A stretch of 50,983 bases of DNA, from NCBI GenBank assembly GCA_019084485.1, contig JAHRFU010000020.1:1-50983 (forward strand), written 5' to 3'. This DNA comes from Desulforudis sp. (GTDB lineage: Bacteria; Bacillota; Desulfotomaculia; Desulfotomaculales; Desulforudaceae). The notes under the pieces were generated by a model, which saw nothing but the letters and a program-made list of their open reading frames with translations, had not been told where the DNA came from and did no database searches. A program made the translations under genes and the position numbers. Shown one piece after another: positions 1 through 9,155 of this stretch (position 1 is the first letter of the stretch; every line of letters starts with the position of its first letter).

Positions 1-142
1 CGCCGATCTCGCCGGTCTTGGCTTCACTACGCAAATACTGCGGCCGGATGCCAAACTGGTATAACAACTCGCGGTAAAAATCCCGCGGTTTCAGCGCGGA
101 GTCGCACAGGTAGATGAACCGGTATTGTCTCCCGGGCGAAAG
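1..142 (-). pseudogene. ExeA/TniB-like AAA ATPase fragment (transposition helper remnant)
   Basis: Reading leftward, about 47 codons encode a stretch containing LSPGRQYRFIYLCDS and LKPRDFYRELLYQFGI. This resembles the segment just after Walker A in ExeA-family AAA ATPases that accompany DDE transposases. The residues preceding it (VTVIDGGNW) do not contain the expected GxxGxGKT P-loop, and no start codon with a ribosome site is visible upstream. The fragment therefore looks 5'-truncated, and it runs off the left edge of the window. Family assignment is from remembered motifs, not a search. It is consistent with an old insertion sequence next to the defence genes. Confidence 0.5.
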
Positions 143-157
143 CCAATTGCCGCCGTC

Positions 158-192
158 AATGACGGTGACGAAAGCAAAACATCACCGTCATT
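158..192. repeat. 11-bp perfect inverted repeat
   Basis: AATGACGGTGA (158-168) and its exact complement (182-192) are separated by 13 bases. It lies at the truncated end of the ATPase fragment, so it could be a small hairpin or the scar or terminal repeat of a mobile element. No T-run follows, so it is not called a terminator. Confidence 0.45.
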
Positions 193-253
193 TTCGGTTC
201 CTTTTTTACCGACAAAGAGCGAGATTAACAACAATAAACGCTGCCTGATTTGT

Positions 254-284
254 GCAAAGCGTGATACATACGCTTTGCCTTTTT
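254..284 (+). terminator. Rho-independent terminator
   Basis: GCAAAGCGT (254-262) pairs perfectly with ACGCTTTGC (270-278) around a 7-base loop and is followed by CTTTTTG. It is oriented to stop plus-strand transcription, yet no intact plus-strand gene lies just upstream. It may be a leftover from a mobile element. Confidence 0.65.
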
Positions 285-443
285 GTCATAGACCGCATCG
301 GAGTCCTTAAAAAACTTCGGAACGCAACGCGGAACGTAGTGCTGATTAATAACGTGCCCCATTTAGTATCCCCTACACATTGCTGGCCCACCGATGTTGA
401 ACCTCACCAGGTAGCGCGTACCTAGAACGCATCCTCAACGACT

Positions 444-2144
444 CTACTGTTCACCTTGACCCGGCGATCGTACCTCACAAATCCGGCCCTTATCGATCCA
501 TGTAAGAAACGTCGCAGTTTGTGAACGATCCGTGGAAAGGAGGTAGACTTTACGCCCAGCTCGTGTCAGAGCAACGACGAAGCTGCAGACATCTTGATCA
601 GATATGCCATTATCTCTGTCCCTCACACAGTACCGATCATCAAAGTGGGTAATAAAAACGTAATCGGCGGCCAGTCCTTTCGAACTCTGAATCGTGGTCA
701 CCACAATAGGCGTCCTCCTTATTCCGGGGTCCGCCAAGGGCTGATTGGCCGACTTGAGTTCGCCCTGCAGTGATTGTGTTGCCGCCCCGAAGGCGTCGAT
801 GCCGATTTTGCTGAGAAGCTCCGAGACCTGATTGTCCACCAATTTCCTCCCATCTCGTACGCGGCGAAGATCAGATAGCATAACTTCCACCTGTTTTTTC
901 AGGCTCTGACTAACCATCTTCGCCAGTTTGTCGGTCTCGGTCTCACCCCTGACGTCGGACTGCCCTAAAAGAGCATCGAATGTAGGACCATCCAGCAGCT
1001 CCTTTGAAACAATCCGCCAGCCGAGGTTGCACTTACTGTCCTGAAGTAGAAGTTTCAGGCCGTCGAGTAGAGATGGCGTACTGTCTGTCTTTTCAGCAAA
1101 GTAAACGTTCTGAAAACCCTTTGATTTAAGTGCTTCGTAAATACCCTGGCATTGCGTTCGCGTTGGAGAGAGAATAAGGACCGTGAATTCTGCACGGAGT
1201 TGCTGGGTGATGTCTGTGATGTGCTTCTTAATGAACCAGGGTAGCTGCTTCGAATAGACGTGGCTATGGACTATGTGGGGATTGGCGTCACTTGCCGCGT
1301 CCTTTTTGGCATCTTGAAAGTACCGAAATGGTTTGTCAATTCTACCCAAAAGAAGGCCCTTAGCCTTTGCGCTCGTTATTATATCGTTTGTGGCTTCTAC
1401 TATGACTCTAGTGCTACGTGAACAATACGGGAGGGTAAAGCACGCGTAACCTCCCGTCTCGCCAGCATACCGCTGCCGAATGTGTCGGGGACTAGCGTTC
1501 TTCAAGGACTCGTAGAGAGCTTGGTCGTCATCCCCCGCAAGTAGCACAGGACTTCTTCTTGCTAGGAGATCAATAAGTGAGACCTCCAGCGTGTTGAAAT
1601 CCTGGAATTCATCCACCAGCACTTGCGAGTAGAAGGGAATTCTCTCTTCGTTCTGTTCAAAGTAGAGTACGGCTGCATAGACGAGATCGGAGAAGCCGTA
1701 ATGGTCGTAGTACATCCTACGCTTCTTGTAAAAGTGCACCCGGCTGTCGGTGTCTTTTCTGTTGTGGAAGAGGTAGTCGAAATTAACGCTGTCCCCCAAA
1801 AGGATTCCTGCGTCCTGCCTGATCACCTCGGACAACTTGGGAAACACCTTAACAGTCCTAAGGGTGGCTTTTCCCAATTGGCTTCGGGCGAACCCGTGAA
1901 GAGTCTTCACGTCCGACAGTCCGAACAACTCTAGAGAAAGGTCCGCGACAAGAGCATTGACAAATGTCAGCGTGAGCGTGTTGTCTTTCTCTTCCAAGAC
2001 TGCCTTGAAGAGGTGGGTCTTGCCGGTCCCAGGTCCCGCGACGACCAGTTTCTTGCGGTCTCGTGCGCGAACGACTGCATCGACATGTTTCTGTCTCTCT
2101 TGGCGTGCAATCGTGTACTTGTCTCCCTGCACCGTTATCAGCAC
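444..2144 (-). CDS. Short UvrD/Rep-like SF1 helicase
   Basis: Predicted superfamily 1 DNA helicase/ATPase. Walker A is GPGTGKT at residues 37-43. Walker B/DExx is VDEFQDFN near residue 178, followed by AGDDDQALY (motif III region) and SSKGLAADYVF (motif V region). VALTRAGRKVYLL near the C-terminus resembles motif VI. At 566 residues it is shorter than housekeeping UvrD/PcrA (about 700 or more), so the accessory 1B/2B domains are probably reduced. It is transcribed in the same direction as hsdMSR, about 400 bp downstream of hsdR. The first GTG (2144) overlaps AGGAG. The GTG at 2132, 11 bases past that site, is an alternative start that would shorten the N-terminus by 4 residues. Short UvrD-like helicases occur in phage-defence systems such as Gabija GajB, but no GajA-type nuclease is present here, so a defence role is inferred only from neighbours. 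Confidence 0.85.
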   Translation of the reverse strand: MLITVQGDKYTIARQERQKHVDAVVRARDRKKLVVAGPGTGKTHLFKAVLEEKDNTLTLTFVNALVADLSLELFGLSDVKTLHGFARSQLGKATLRTVKVFPKLSEVIRQDAGILLGDSVNFDYLFHNRKDTDSRVHFYKKRRMYYDHYGFSDLVYAAVLYFEQNEERIPFYSQVLVDEFQDFNTLEVSLIDLLARRSPVLLAGDDDQALYESLKNASPRHIRQRYAGETGGYACFTLPYCSRSTRVIVEATNDIITSAKAKGLLLGRIDKPFRYFQDAKKDAASDANPHIVHSHVYSKQLPWFIKKHITDITQQLRAEFTVLILSPTRTQCQGIYEALKSKGFQNVYFAEKTDSTPSLLDGLKLLLQDSKCNLGWRIVSKELLDGPTFDALLGQSDVRGETETDKLAKMVSQSLKKQVEVMLSDLRRVRDGRKLVDNQVSELLSKIGIDAFGAATQSLQGELKSANQPLADPGIRRTPIVVTTIQSSKGLAADYVFITHFDDRYCVRDRDNGISDQDVCSFVVALTRAGRKVYLLSTDRSQTATFLTWIDKGRICEVRSPGQGEQ

Positions 2145-2546
2145 TCCTAGAATGTCCCAACTCCGGTATCGCTGTCAGCTTGGGACTGCCGCTTAAACAT
2201 ATCAGCTCCGGCGACAGCTTGACCGATAACTAATTGGTTGAGACTCTATTATTCTGCAAGCTCTACGAAGTTTCCAGAGAAGATGTTAGTTTTTTGGTCC
2301 GTTAGTGTTTCTGTGGAAAAACGAAGGCTTCCTCGGGTACACTCAATATTTGCATCCATTAATCCGCCGCTGTTTTATCCTGGTGGCGAGATATTTAGAC
2401 TCCTAGTGAACCTACAGGTACCTCCAGGTATAATCGGCTACCAATGTGAACTAGGTATGCCTGCAACAACTTATCTTCTATCGGGCCTGCTTATCTGTAT
2501 TCTCAGGCGTTTTACCCCTTCAGTCTCCTCTACGCGTCAGGGACAC
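2145..2546. other. Intergenic stretch without a supported gene
   Basis: About 400 bases between the helicase and hsdR. An open plus-strand frame runs through it into hsdR but has no ribosome binding site and is mostly antisense to hsdR. A TATAAT occurs at 2429-2434 on the plus strand, with GTGAAC 17 bases upstream, which is too weak to call a promoter. No terminator hairpin for hsdR was recognised. Confidence 0.5.
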
Positions 2547-5528
2547 CTAGTTGGGAGCCTGTGTGGTTTCCCGCACCTCCCGCATTGCCCGATTGAAGAA
2601 GTGCCTGATAGCTTGGTCGCGCGCTTGGGCATCACTCATCACGATGCTTTTCATCTCGTTGTCGCGCTGAAACATACGGATCGCGCCCTTGAAGAACGCC
2701 TGAGAGAACGCCCCAAAAACCACGTCTGGCGAGTTGTTACGCAGCATCTCGGTCATATCTTCGTCAAGGATTTCCCGATTGACCAGCTCAAAACGCAGGA
2801 AGTCTTCCTTGGTGAATTCTGTTCCGTGTCGCTCGTTGAAAGACTGGATAATTTCGGACAGCGAACGTTCTTCGTCCTCGTTGTAGGGCTTGGCACCAAA
2901 CTCCGTGATCGGTTTAAGCAGCTTACGCTCGCCGGGATTAAGCGAAACATCGCCTCCCGGCCCTTCCTGAACCCGAAAGGCTGCCAGCTTAACCATGTCC
3001 TCGGTAATCTCAACGTCCGGCGGGATTTCCCGGTTGGGTAGAAGTCGGATCAACCAGGATGCGTAGGAATACAGCTTCTCCAGTCCAGTATCGTTAAGAC
3101 GCACCACTTGAGCCAGAAAGCTGTAGAAGCGCATATAGCTCTTGAGAAGTTGGCGGAACTCCTCCCGCTGCCCTTCGTCATCCTCCAACTCAAAGCGATT
3201 GACAGCCTGCCGAACGAGCCCCTCCAACCGGATACGGTCCTGTGGACCTAAGGCGCCCCGATAGTAGGTCTCAGCAAAACGCTCGACTTCACCCGCGTCA
3301 ATAATGCCGAAGGTCCTAAGACGGGCCTCCAGTTCGTTAATCTGATTGGGGTCGGATACCGCTTCCAACTCTGTTACCTCGAAGTACGGCCGGAAGGCCG
3401 TCTTAATATCCTCGATCTCGTTCTGGAAGTCGAGGATATAAGTCCGCTTCTTCTTGCCAGGATAGACCCGGTTCAACCTGGACAAGGTTTGCACCACCTG
3501 CAACCCGGCCAGTTTCCGGTCAACGTACATGGCGCAAAGCTTCGGTTGGTCGAAGCCTGTCTGGTACTTTTCAGCGACGATTAGCACCTGATAGTCCGGC
3601 GTATCGAAGCGGCGCGGCAATTCTGTCTCGGGGAAGCCGTTAAGTTCGGACTCCGTCCAAGGTTTCTCTCCGCCGTCAAGCTTCAGCTCGCCGGAGAAAG
3701 CAACCAGAGCCTTCAGGTCCGTGTAGCCGTTATTCTTGATATAATGCCGCACTCCGAAGTAATAGCGCAGCGCGTGTTCCCGGCTCTGGGTCACCACCAT
3801 GGCCTTAGCCTGGCCGTCCAACTCGGGCATTACGTGTCGGCGGAAGTGTTCGATGATCACCTCCACCTTCTGACCAATGGCCGTCGGATGCAGAGAGGCA
3901 AAACGGGCCACCTTGCGCTGTCCGCGACGGCTGTCCAGTTCGGGATCGTCCTCAATTGCCTTTTCAAGCTGATAGTAAGTCTTGTAGGTCATGTAGTTCT
4001 GAAGCACATCCAGAATGAACCCTTCCTCAATTGCCTGCCGCATTGAGTATAAGTGGAAAGACTGCGGCAAACCGTCCTCCCAGGTGCCGAAACGCTCCAA
4101 GGTTACGTTGCGTGGTGTCGCGGTAAAAGCAAAGAAGCTGATGTTAGCCTGCGGGCCACGTTGCCGCTGATACTCGGCAATAAGATCCTCGATCTCGTCG
4201 CTGCTGCTAGCCTCGCGGGTGAGGGTGTCGGTCAGTGCTTGAGCGCTTTTCCCGGACTGGCTACCGTGTGCCTCGTCGACGATTACGGCAAAGGTTCGGC
4301 TGCTTTGGCCGGAGATCTCCTTCAGATGGTCGGTAGAGAACTTCTGGATGGTGGTTATGATAATGCGTGAACCGCTCTGGATGGCCTCCTTAAGTTGGCG
4401 GGACGTGCCGTCAATCTTCTTCACCACCCCCGCAGTCTGTTCGAACTGGGAGACGGTGCTTTGCAGTTGCCGGTCCAGCACGATACGGTCGGTAACAATA
4501 ATAGCCGTATTAAAGATAGGCCGATCGGACTCGTCATGTAGGTTGATAGCTTGGTGGGCAGTCCAGCCAATGGTATTGGACTTACCCGAACCGGCAGAAT
4601 GCTGGATCAGGTAGTTATGGCCCGGCCCAAAAGTGCGGGCATGACGCATAAGCTTGCGCACTGCATCAAGCTGGTGGTACCGAGGGAAGATTATCACTGC
4701 CTTCTTATCGTCGCTGGTCTGCAGATGCATAAATCGACCGATAACGTCGAGGAGTACCGCGCGGGAAAAGACGGCCTTTCCGGATGGCTGGTCGGCGTAG
4801 AGATAGGCGACCCGAAACTCGCCCTCAATATCGACGTTGCCAGCGCCTCCGTCACGCCCCCGATCGAACGGTAGAAAACGCGTCCTACCGTTCATTAGAC
4901 GTGTTGTCATTGAAACGTTGTCCTCATCCAGCGCAAAGTGAACCAACGCACCACGTTTGAAAGTCAGCAGGGGTTCACCGGCAGGTGAGCGATCAGAGCG
5001 GTACTGCTTTTCGGCGTGTTTGAAGGTCGATCCGGTCAAACGGTTCTTGAGTTCCATAGTTGCGACGGGGATGCCGTTCACGAACAGCACTACATCGATG
5101 GCGTTCTCATTCTTTAGACTGTATCGTACCTGGCGTATTACGGAGAGCAGATTGGCCTTATAGAGCCGCAGCAGCGCCGGGTTTAGACTGGATGCCGGTC
5201 GGAAGGCACACAATGTGAACCGGATGCCTGGAACCAGTTTAACCCCATTACGCAGCACATCCAAGGTACCGCGCTGTTTGAGGGCTTTCTCGATCTGCGT
5301 GAAGAACTCCGCCTCAGCGGCCGAGGTGTAGTGGTCTTCAAGCTTAGCCCACTCCTCAGGCTGCGTCTCACGAACGAAGCGCACAACCAGTTCGCGGTCG
5401 AGAGCACTGGTACGGTCGTAGTCATCCGGACTGCGTTCCAGATAGCCCTGCTGGGAGACAAGCTGGGCGACTAGATGGTCTTCGAGCACTATCTCACGGT
5501 GGGCACGATCTGCAGAATATGTGGTCAA
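2547..5528 (-). CDS. hsdR: Type I restriction endonuclease subunit R
   Basis: HsdR is the ATP-dependent DNA translocase/nuclease of a type I restriction-modification complex (R2M2S). The N-terminus has a PD-(D/E)xK nuclease core (IDVVLFVNGIPVATMELKN). The motor carries Walker A HSAGSGKSN and the DEAH-box VDEAHGSQSGK. Motifs of the second RecA domain follow (VAEKYQTGFDQP; QTLSRLNRV). The protein is 993 residues, the usual size. The start chosen is TTG at 5528: it overlaps the hsdS stop as TTGA and sits 8-9 bases after GGAGG. The following residues (TTYSADRAHREIV) match typical HsdR N-termini. An in-frame upstream start at 5588 would place 20 residues inside hsdS and is less likely. Third gene of hsdM-hsdS-hsdR. 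No broken motifs seen. Confidence 0.96.
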   Translation of the reverse strand: MTTYSADRAHREIVLEDHLVAQLVSQQGYLERSPDDYDRTSALDRELVVRFVRETQPEEWAKLEDHYTSAAEAEFFTQIEKALKQRGTLDVLRNGVKLVPGIRFTLCAFRPASSLNPALLRLYKANLLSVIRQVRYSLKNENAIDVVLFVNGIPVATMELKNRLTGSTFKHAEKQYRSDRSPAGEPLLTFKRGALVHFALDEDNVSMTTRLMNGRTRFLPFDRGRDGGAGNVDIEGEFRVAYLYADQPSGKAVFSRAVLLDVIGRFMHLQTSDDKKAVIIFPRYHQLDAVRKLMRHARTFGPGHNYLIQHSAGSGKSNTIGWTAHQAINLHDESDRPIFNTAIIVTDRIVLDRQLQSTVSQFEQTAGVVKKIDGTSRQLKEAIQSGSRIIITTIQKFSTDHLKEISGQSSRTFAVIVDEAHGSQSGKSAQALTDTLTREASSSDEIEDLIAEYQRQRGPQANISFFAFTATPRNVTLERFGTWEDGLPQSFHLYSMRQAIEEGFILDVLQNYMTYKTYYQLEKAIEDDPELDSRRGQRKVARFASLHPTAIGQKVEVIIEHFRRHVMPELDGQAKAMVVTQSREHALRYYFGVRHYIKNNGYTDLKALVAFSGELKLDGGEKPWTESELNGFPETELPRRFDTPDYQVLIVAEKYQTGFDQPKLCAMYVDRKLAGLQVVQTLSRLNRVYPGKKKRTYILDFQNEIEDIKTAFRPYFEVTELEAVSDPNQINELEARLRTFGIIDAGEVERFAETYYRGALGPQDRIRLEGLVRQAVNRFELEDDEGQREEFRQLLKSYMRFYSFLAQVVRLNDTGLEKLYSYASWLIRLLPNREIPPDVEITEDMVKLAAFRVQEGPGGDVSLNPGERKLLKPITEFGAKPYNEDEERSLSEIIQSFNERHGTEFTKEDFLRFELVNREILDEDMTEMLRNNSPDVVFGAFSQAFFKGAIRMFQRDNEMKSIVMSDAQARDQAIRHFFNRAMREVRETTQAPN

Positions 5529-6847
5529 GGGTGCATCCCCTCCTCGATGGCGTCCAGACGGTGATCGGTGTTGCTGCGTCTGCTCCACGTCTCCACGTCG
5601 ATCTGACCAGTGACGGCAGCGGTGATCAAAGCGGAGCAGAATTCCCGGAGTTTTTCGATGGACTCTTTGGTTTTGGCCAGAACCATATCAATCCGTGCAA
5701 TTTCACGGTTAAGATAATCGACGATGATGGATTGTTCGGAAAGTGGAGGCAGCACCAGGATGCACCCACCTAGCTCTTCTGAATTAAGGTGAGGTTGGGC
5801 TGCTCGGGTCTTTTTCAAGTCTAGTTGATCCTTCTTCACATAGGAACTTAGAAGAGCATACTGAAGAAAGTCGGCAAGGCAGGCTGTCGGATGGACCACC
5901 ATGTCAAACCCTGCGATACAGGGACAATGCTCGGCCCGAATAATTGCTGAGTCACCGGTGTATGCACCGCTACGCACAACGATTATGTCCCCTGGCAAAA
6001 GCCAGATTATTCGCTTCTCAGGTATGTCACTCGGATTGACCAAAACCAATCCTTCTCTATTTATCGATCCTGCATTCACATTTGTGGCACGAATTAAAGG
6101 TGTACCTTCTTCCTGATAGCTCGGAGGTTCTCCTATCCCGTAACGAATACTGGCCACACGCTTTAGTGGGGAAATCACCCACCCCTCTGGAACATCCCCC
6201 AGCCATTTTATGCCTGAGTCCGTCATCGGCACATCTAGGTCGAGGCCCTTGGTAACCGCAACAGTAATAGTTGCAGAACGCTTCTCGCCCAACAGTTCCA
6301 CCAGCCTTTGCTTCTTCTCAATCAACTGGTCGATGCGGGCGGTCTCGCGGTCGAGAAAATCAGCGATACGCTTTTGGGTGGTGAGCTCGGGGAAGGGCAC
6401 AGAAACGGACTTAAGTGCAGTCCACCTAACAGCCTCTCGTATTTCCATAATACCTTTACCGAGAAGTCCAACATATTCTTGGAAACCTCGACAGCGAATT
6501 ACAAATTCATAGTATCCCGCCTCAACACGATCACTAGGGGTACAGACGATATAGGCTGTAGAAGTAATACCTTCGTAGCGCGATACGCCAACTGAACCCA
6601 TATAGAGGTTCATAGAGTTAAGAACAAAGTCCCCTGTCTCCACCAACTTGTACTTCGAAAGGTCTTCTGATACTTTGTTTCCGAGGTTTCCTTTTTCGCT
6701 GTATGGGATGACCCCTCTGCCTTTTACCACTGACAAAACAAAATCTCTTTCAAGTTTTTGATTCTTAGATTTCCTTTGAGTGAAAAGAGAGCCAAAAGGA
6801 ACTCTCTCCCAATTTGATGGTATATTTTTTATCCACGAGCAGTGCAT
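5525..6847 (-). CDS. hsdS: Type I restriction-modification specificity subunit S
   Basis: HsdS recognises the bipartite DNA target and bridges the HsdM subunits. The 440-residue protein shows two target-recognition domains, each ending in a helical spacer. The first spacer lies near residues 165-205 (QKRIADFLDRETARIDQLIE). The second is near the C-terminus (LSEQSIIVDYLNREIARIDM). VPEGWVISPLKRVA opens the second half-site domain. The two-TRD, two-coil layout is complete. The start ATG at 6847 overlaps the hsdM stop as TGATG and lies 7 bases after GAGGTGG; a GTG one codon earlier is also possible. Translational coupling to both hsdM and hsdR suggests strictly co-ordinated subunit supply. The DNA target cannot be deduced from sequence. 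Confidence 0.93.
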   Translation of the reverse strand: MHCSWIKNIPSNWERVPFGSLFTQRKSKNQKLERDFVLSVVKGRGVIPYSEKGNLGNKVSEDLSKYKLVETGDFVLNSMNLYMGSVGVSRYEGITSTAYIVCTPSDRVEAGYYEFVIRCRGFQEYVGLLGKGIMEIREAVRWTALKSVSVPFPELTTQKRIADFLDRETARIDQLIEKKQRLVELLGEKRSATITVAVTKGLDLDVPMTDSGIKWLGDVPEGWVISPLKRVASIRYGIGEPPSYQEEGTPLIRATNVNAGSINREGLVLVNPSDIPEKRIIWLLPGDIIVVRSGAYTGDSAIIRAEHCPCIAGFDMVVHPTACLADFLQYALLSSYVKKDQLDLKKTRAAQPHLNSEELGGCILVLPPLSEQSIIVDYLNREIARIDMVLAKTKESIEKLREFCSALITAAVTGQIDVETWSRRSNTDHRLDAIEEGMHP

Positions 6848-8871
6848 CACCGCGCCACCTCATTCAGCAACCTAGCGATCTCCGCCTCAAGCTGCTTCAG
6901 CTCGGCGTCAATCTCTTCCAACGGGCGGGGCGGGACGTATTTGTAGAAGTAGCGGTTGAAGTTGATCTCGTAGCCGACACGGCCAATTTCGCCATCACTG
7001 GCATCGCGGTAGGTCTTATCCACCCAGGCATCGGGGACGAAGGGCTTAACTTCCCGGGCAAAGTAGTCCTGCCAATTCTCATTCAGCGGTACCAACTCAT
7101 GGTCCCGCAGTTCAATATCGGGTTCTGGGTTAGCGTCCTTGTTAGTGCACACATCAGCTTGCTCATCGCGCTCTGAGAAGGTGGATAGAAGGATCTTTCG
7201 GATCTGTGTACTAATCTTCACCCAACCCGCTTTCAGAACCTTGCCTAGGGTCTTTTCGAAGGCGTCGCGGTTGGTATACACTGTATCCGGCATTTGCGAG
7301 AGAGCGGTTAGGAGGGCAGTCTGCTCGCTAGCATTAAGCTTCTGAAACGCTTTCTCGGCTTTCAGAAGTTCGATCCGCTCTTCGTTGACCTGGAAACTGA
7401 GACGCAGTGGTCGCTCCACCCGAATCTCTCGGTGGCCAAAAGCGGCTACATCGAAGATCTTGGAGTAGTCGCTCCAGTCTTCTGAGCCTTCACCGTTAAG
7501 CATGTGCTGATACATGCGTACGATTTCGTTACGGGCCTCTTCAGGAATCTCCCGCCGTTTGGAGCCAAGCGACTTACGCATAGACTTCCAGAACCGCTCA
7601 CTCGAAGCGTCGATAAGCTGTACCTTACCATGCCGTGCTTTAGGCTTGCGGTTGGTCAGCAGCCAGACGTAGGTCTGGATGCCGGTGTTGTAGAAAAGGT
7701 CGGTGGGTAGGGCGACGATGGCCTCGACCCAATCATTTTCGAGCATCCAGCGACGGATCTCGCTCTCGCCTGAGCCAGCTCCGCCGGTGAACAGCGGCGA
7801 GCCATTCATGACGATTCCGATACGCGACCCGATATCATCATGCCGCATTTTCGATATCATGTGCTGAAGGAACAATAACTGCCCATCCGAAATGCGCGGC
7901 GTACCAGCCCCGAACCGCCCGTCGAAGCCCAAGGTAGCAGCCTCTTCTTTAATTGGGTCTTGGTACTTCTTCCAGTCCACACCGTAAGGAGGATTGGAAA
8001 GCATATAGTGAAACCGCTTTCCTTTATGGGCGTCGCTAGTTAGCGTGTTGCCGAAAGCGATCTGCTCCGGATCATGACCAGTGACGAGCATGTCGGACTT
8101 GCAGATTGCGAATGATTCGCCATTGATTTCCTGACCGAACAACTCGACGCGGATACCAGGATTGAAGCTCTTGAGAGCCTCTTCGGTGAGCGCCAGCATA
8201 CCGCCGGTTCCGCAGGCGGGATCATAGACCTGCCGGATAATGCCCTTACGGCTAAGTATCGTATCGTCATTGGCGATAAGCAGATCGACAATCAGGCGGA
8301 TTACCTCACGAGGCGTAAAGTGCTCTCCGGCGGTTTCGTTGGAGATTTCCGAGAAGCGCCGGATCAGTTCCTCGAACAGGTAACCCATCTCGACATTTGA
8401 AACGCGGTCCGGATGTAGGTCGATCTGGCTGAAGCGTTCAAAAACCTGCCAGAGGATGCCGCTATCATTAAGCCGTTTAAGCTGGTCGGTAAACAGGAAC
8501 TTATCCAAAAAGATGTCGCGGACGTTGGGTGAGAACCGCCTAATGTAGTCGATCAGGTTATCGTGAAGCTGACCTGGGTCTTGACCGTGTAGCGTTCTAA
8601 ACGTGAAGCGACTAGTGTTGTATACAAGGATATTGTCCCCGGCGGCCCCGAACAGAATCATGTCACGGGTTTGCTCGTCCACCCCATCCGGCAACCGTTT
8701 CTCTGCCTCCAAAACCGCACGCTTGGTCCCTTCCAGGATACAGTCCAAGCGCCGCAGTACGATGAACGGCAGTACTACCTTGCCATATTCCGATTGCTTG
8801 AAGTCGCCCCGCAGGATTTCCGCGATCGACCAGACAAATGAACTAAGGTTGGTGATCTCTTCTCGTGCCAC
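6847..8871 (-). CDS. hsdM: Type I restriction-modification DNA methyltransferase subunit M
   Basis: HsdM transfers a methyl group from SAM to the N6 of adenine, protecting host sites. The N-terminal helical HsdM_N domain (residues 1-165) is followed by an N6-adenine methyltransferase domain. SAM-binding motif I is DPACGTGGM near residue 220, and catalytic motif IV is NPPY near residue 295. The FTPRE motif before motif I is also typical. At 674 residues it is longer than the minimal 500-residue HsdM; the extra C-terminal part ends in a helical segment (LEEIDAELKQLEAEIARLL), possibly contacting HsdS. Start GTG at 8871 follows GGAGGAG by about 6 bases. First gene of the hsdMSR operon. No convincing -35/-10 pair was seen upstream. 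Confidence 0.96.
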   Translation of the reverse strand: MAREEITNLSSFVWSIAEILRGDFKQSEYGKVVLPFIVLRRLDCILEGTKRAVLEAEKRLPDGVDEQTRDMILFGAAGDNILVYNTSRFTFRTLHGQDPGQLHDNLIDYIRRFSPNVRDIFLDKFLFTDQLKRLNDSGILWQVFERFSQIDLHPDRVSNVEMGYLFEELIRRFSEISNETAGEHFTPREVIRLIVDLLIANDDTILSRKGIIRQVYDPACGTGGMLALTEEALKSFNPGIRVELFGQEINGESFAICKSDMLVTGHDPEQIAFGNTLTSDAHKGKRFHYMLSNPPYGVDWKKYQDPIKEEAATLGFDGRFGAGTPRISDGQLLFLQHMISKMRHDDIGSRIGIVMNGSPLFTGGAGSGESEIRRWMLENDWVEAIVALPTDLFYNTGIQTYVWLLTNRKPKARHGKVQLIDASSERFWKSMRKSLGSKRREIPEEARNEIVRMYQHMLNGEGSEDWSDYSKIFDVAAFGHREIRVERPLRLSFQVNEERIELLKAEKAFQKLNASEQTALLTALSQMPDTVYTNRDAFEKTLGKVLKAGWVKISTQIRKILLSTFSERDEQADVCTNKDANPEPDIELRDHELVPLNENWQDYFAREVKPFVPDAWVDKTYRDASDGEIGRVGYEINFNRYFYKYVPPRPLEEIDAELKQLEAEIARLLNEVAR

Positions 8872-8975
8872 TATTTCTCCTCCAGTTTCTACCTGTTAAA
8901 TCTATATCCTAGTGGTAGTGCCATAATTAGCGCTCAGTGTTCAAACCGACTCCTACTGAACCAAAATTGAAAGCA

Positions 8976-9155
8976 TTACTTCTTCTTGTAAACGTTGAGG
9001 CCTAACTTAAGCTCCTCCGAACCTGGAACAGCCTGATTACCCTCTGAAGAAGCGATAATGATGGACTTGCCCGACGATGAGACCCCGAACTCCTTACTCA
9101 AATCCACCGTGATCGTCAAAATGCTCCCGTCAACCTTCATTTCTACGTTTTTCAC
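8976..9155 (-). CDS. Small conserved hypothetical protein (59 aa)
   Basis: Function not recognised. Start GTG at 9155 lies 8 bases after GGAGG; an open frame extends 24 codons further upstream but without a ribosome site. The predicted product begins VKNVEMKVDGSILTITVDLS and ends LKLGLNVYKKK. It is alternating hydrophobic/polar and probably all-beta, with lysine-rich ends and a central KSIIIAS strand. I recall similar short uncharacterised proteins with an IDLSKxFGxSxSGK motif in bacteria and archaea, but cannot name a family. It lies between mrr and hsdM in the same orientation, about 100 bases upstream of hsdM, and could be co-transcribed with the restriction operon. Confidence 0.7.
   Translation of the reverse strand: MKNVEMKVDGSILTITVDLSKEFGVSSSGKSIIIASSEGNQAVPGSEELKLGLNVYKKK

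Noticed and set aside
2238-3041. Long plus-strand open frame crossing the helicase-hsdR spacer
   Set aside because: Most of it is antisense to hsdR, it has no ribosome site, and its composition mirrors the hsdR codons on the other strand.
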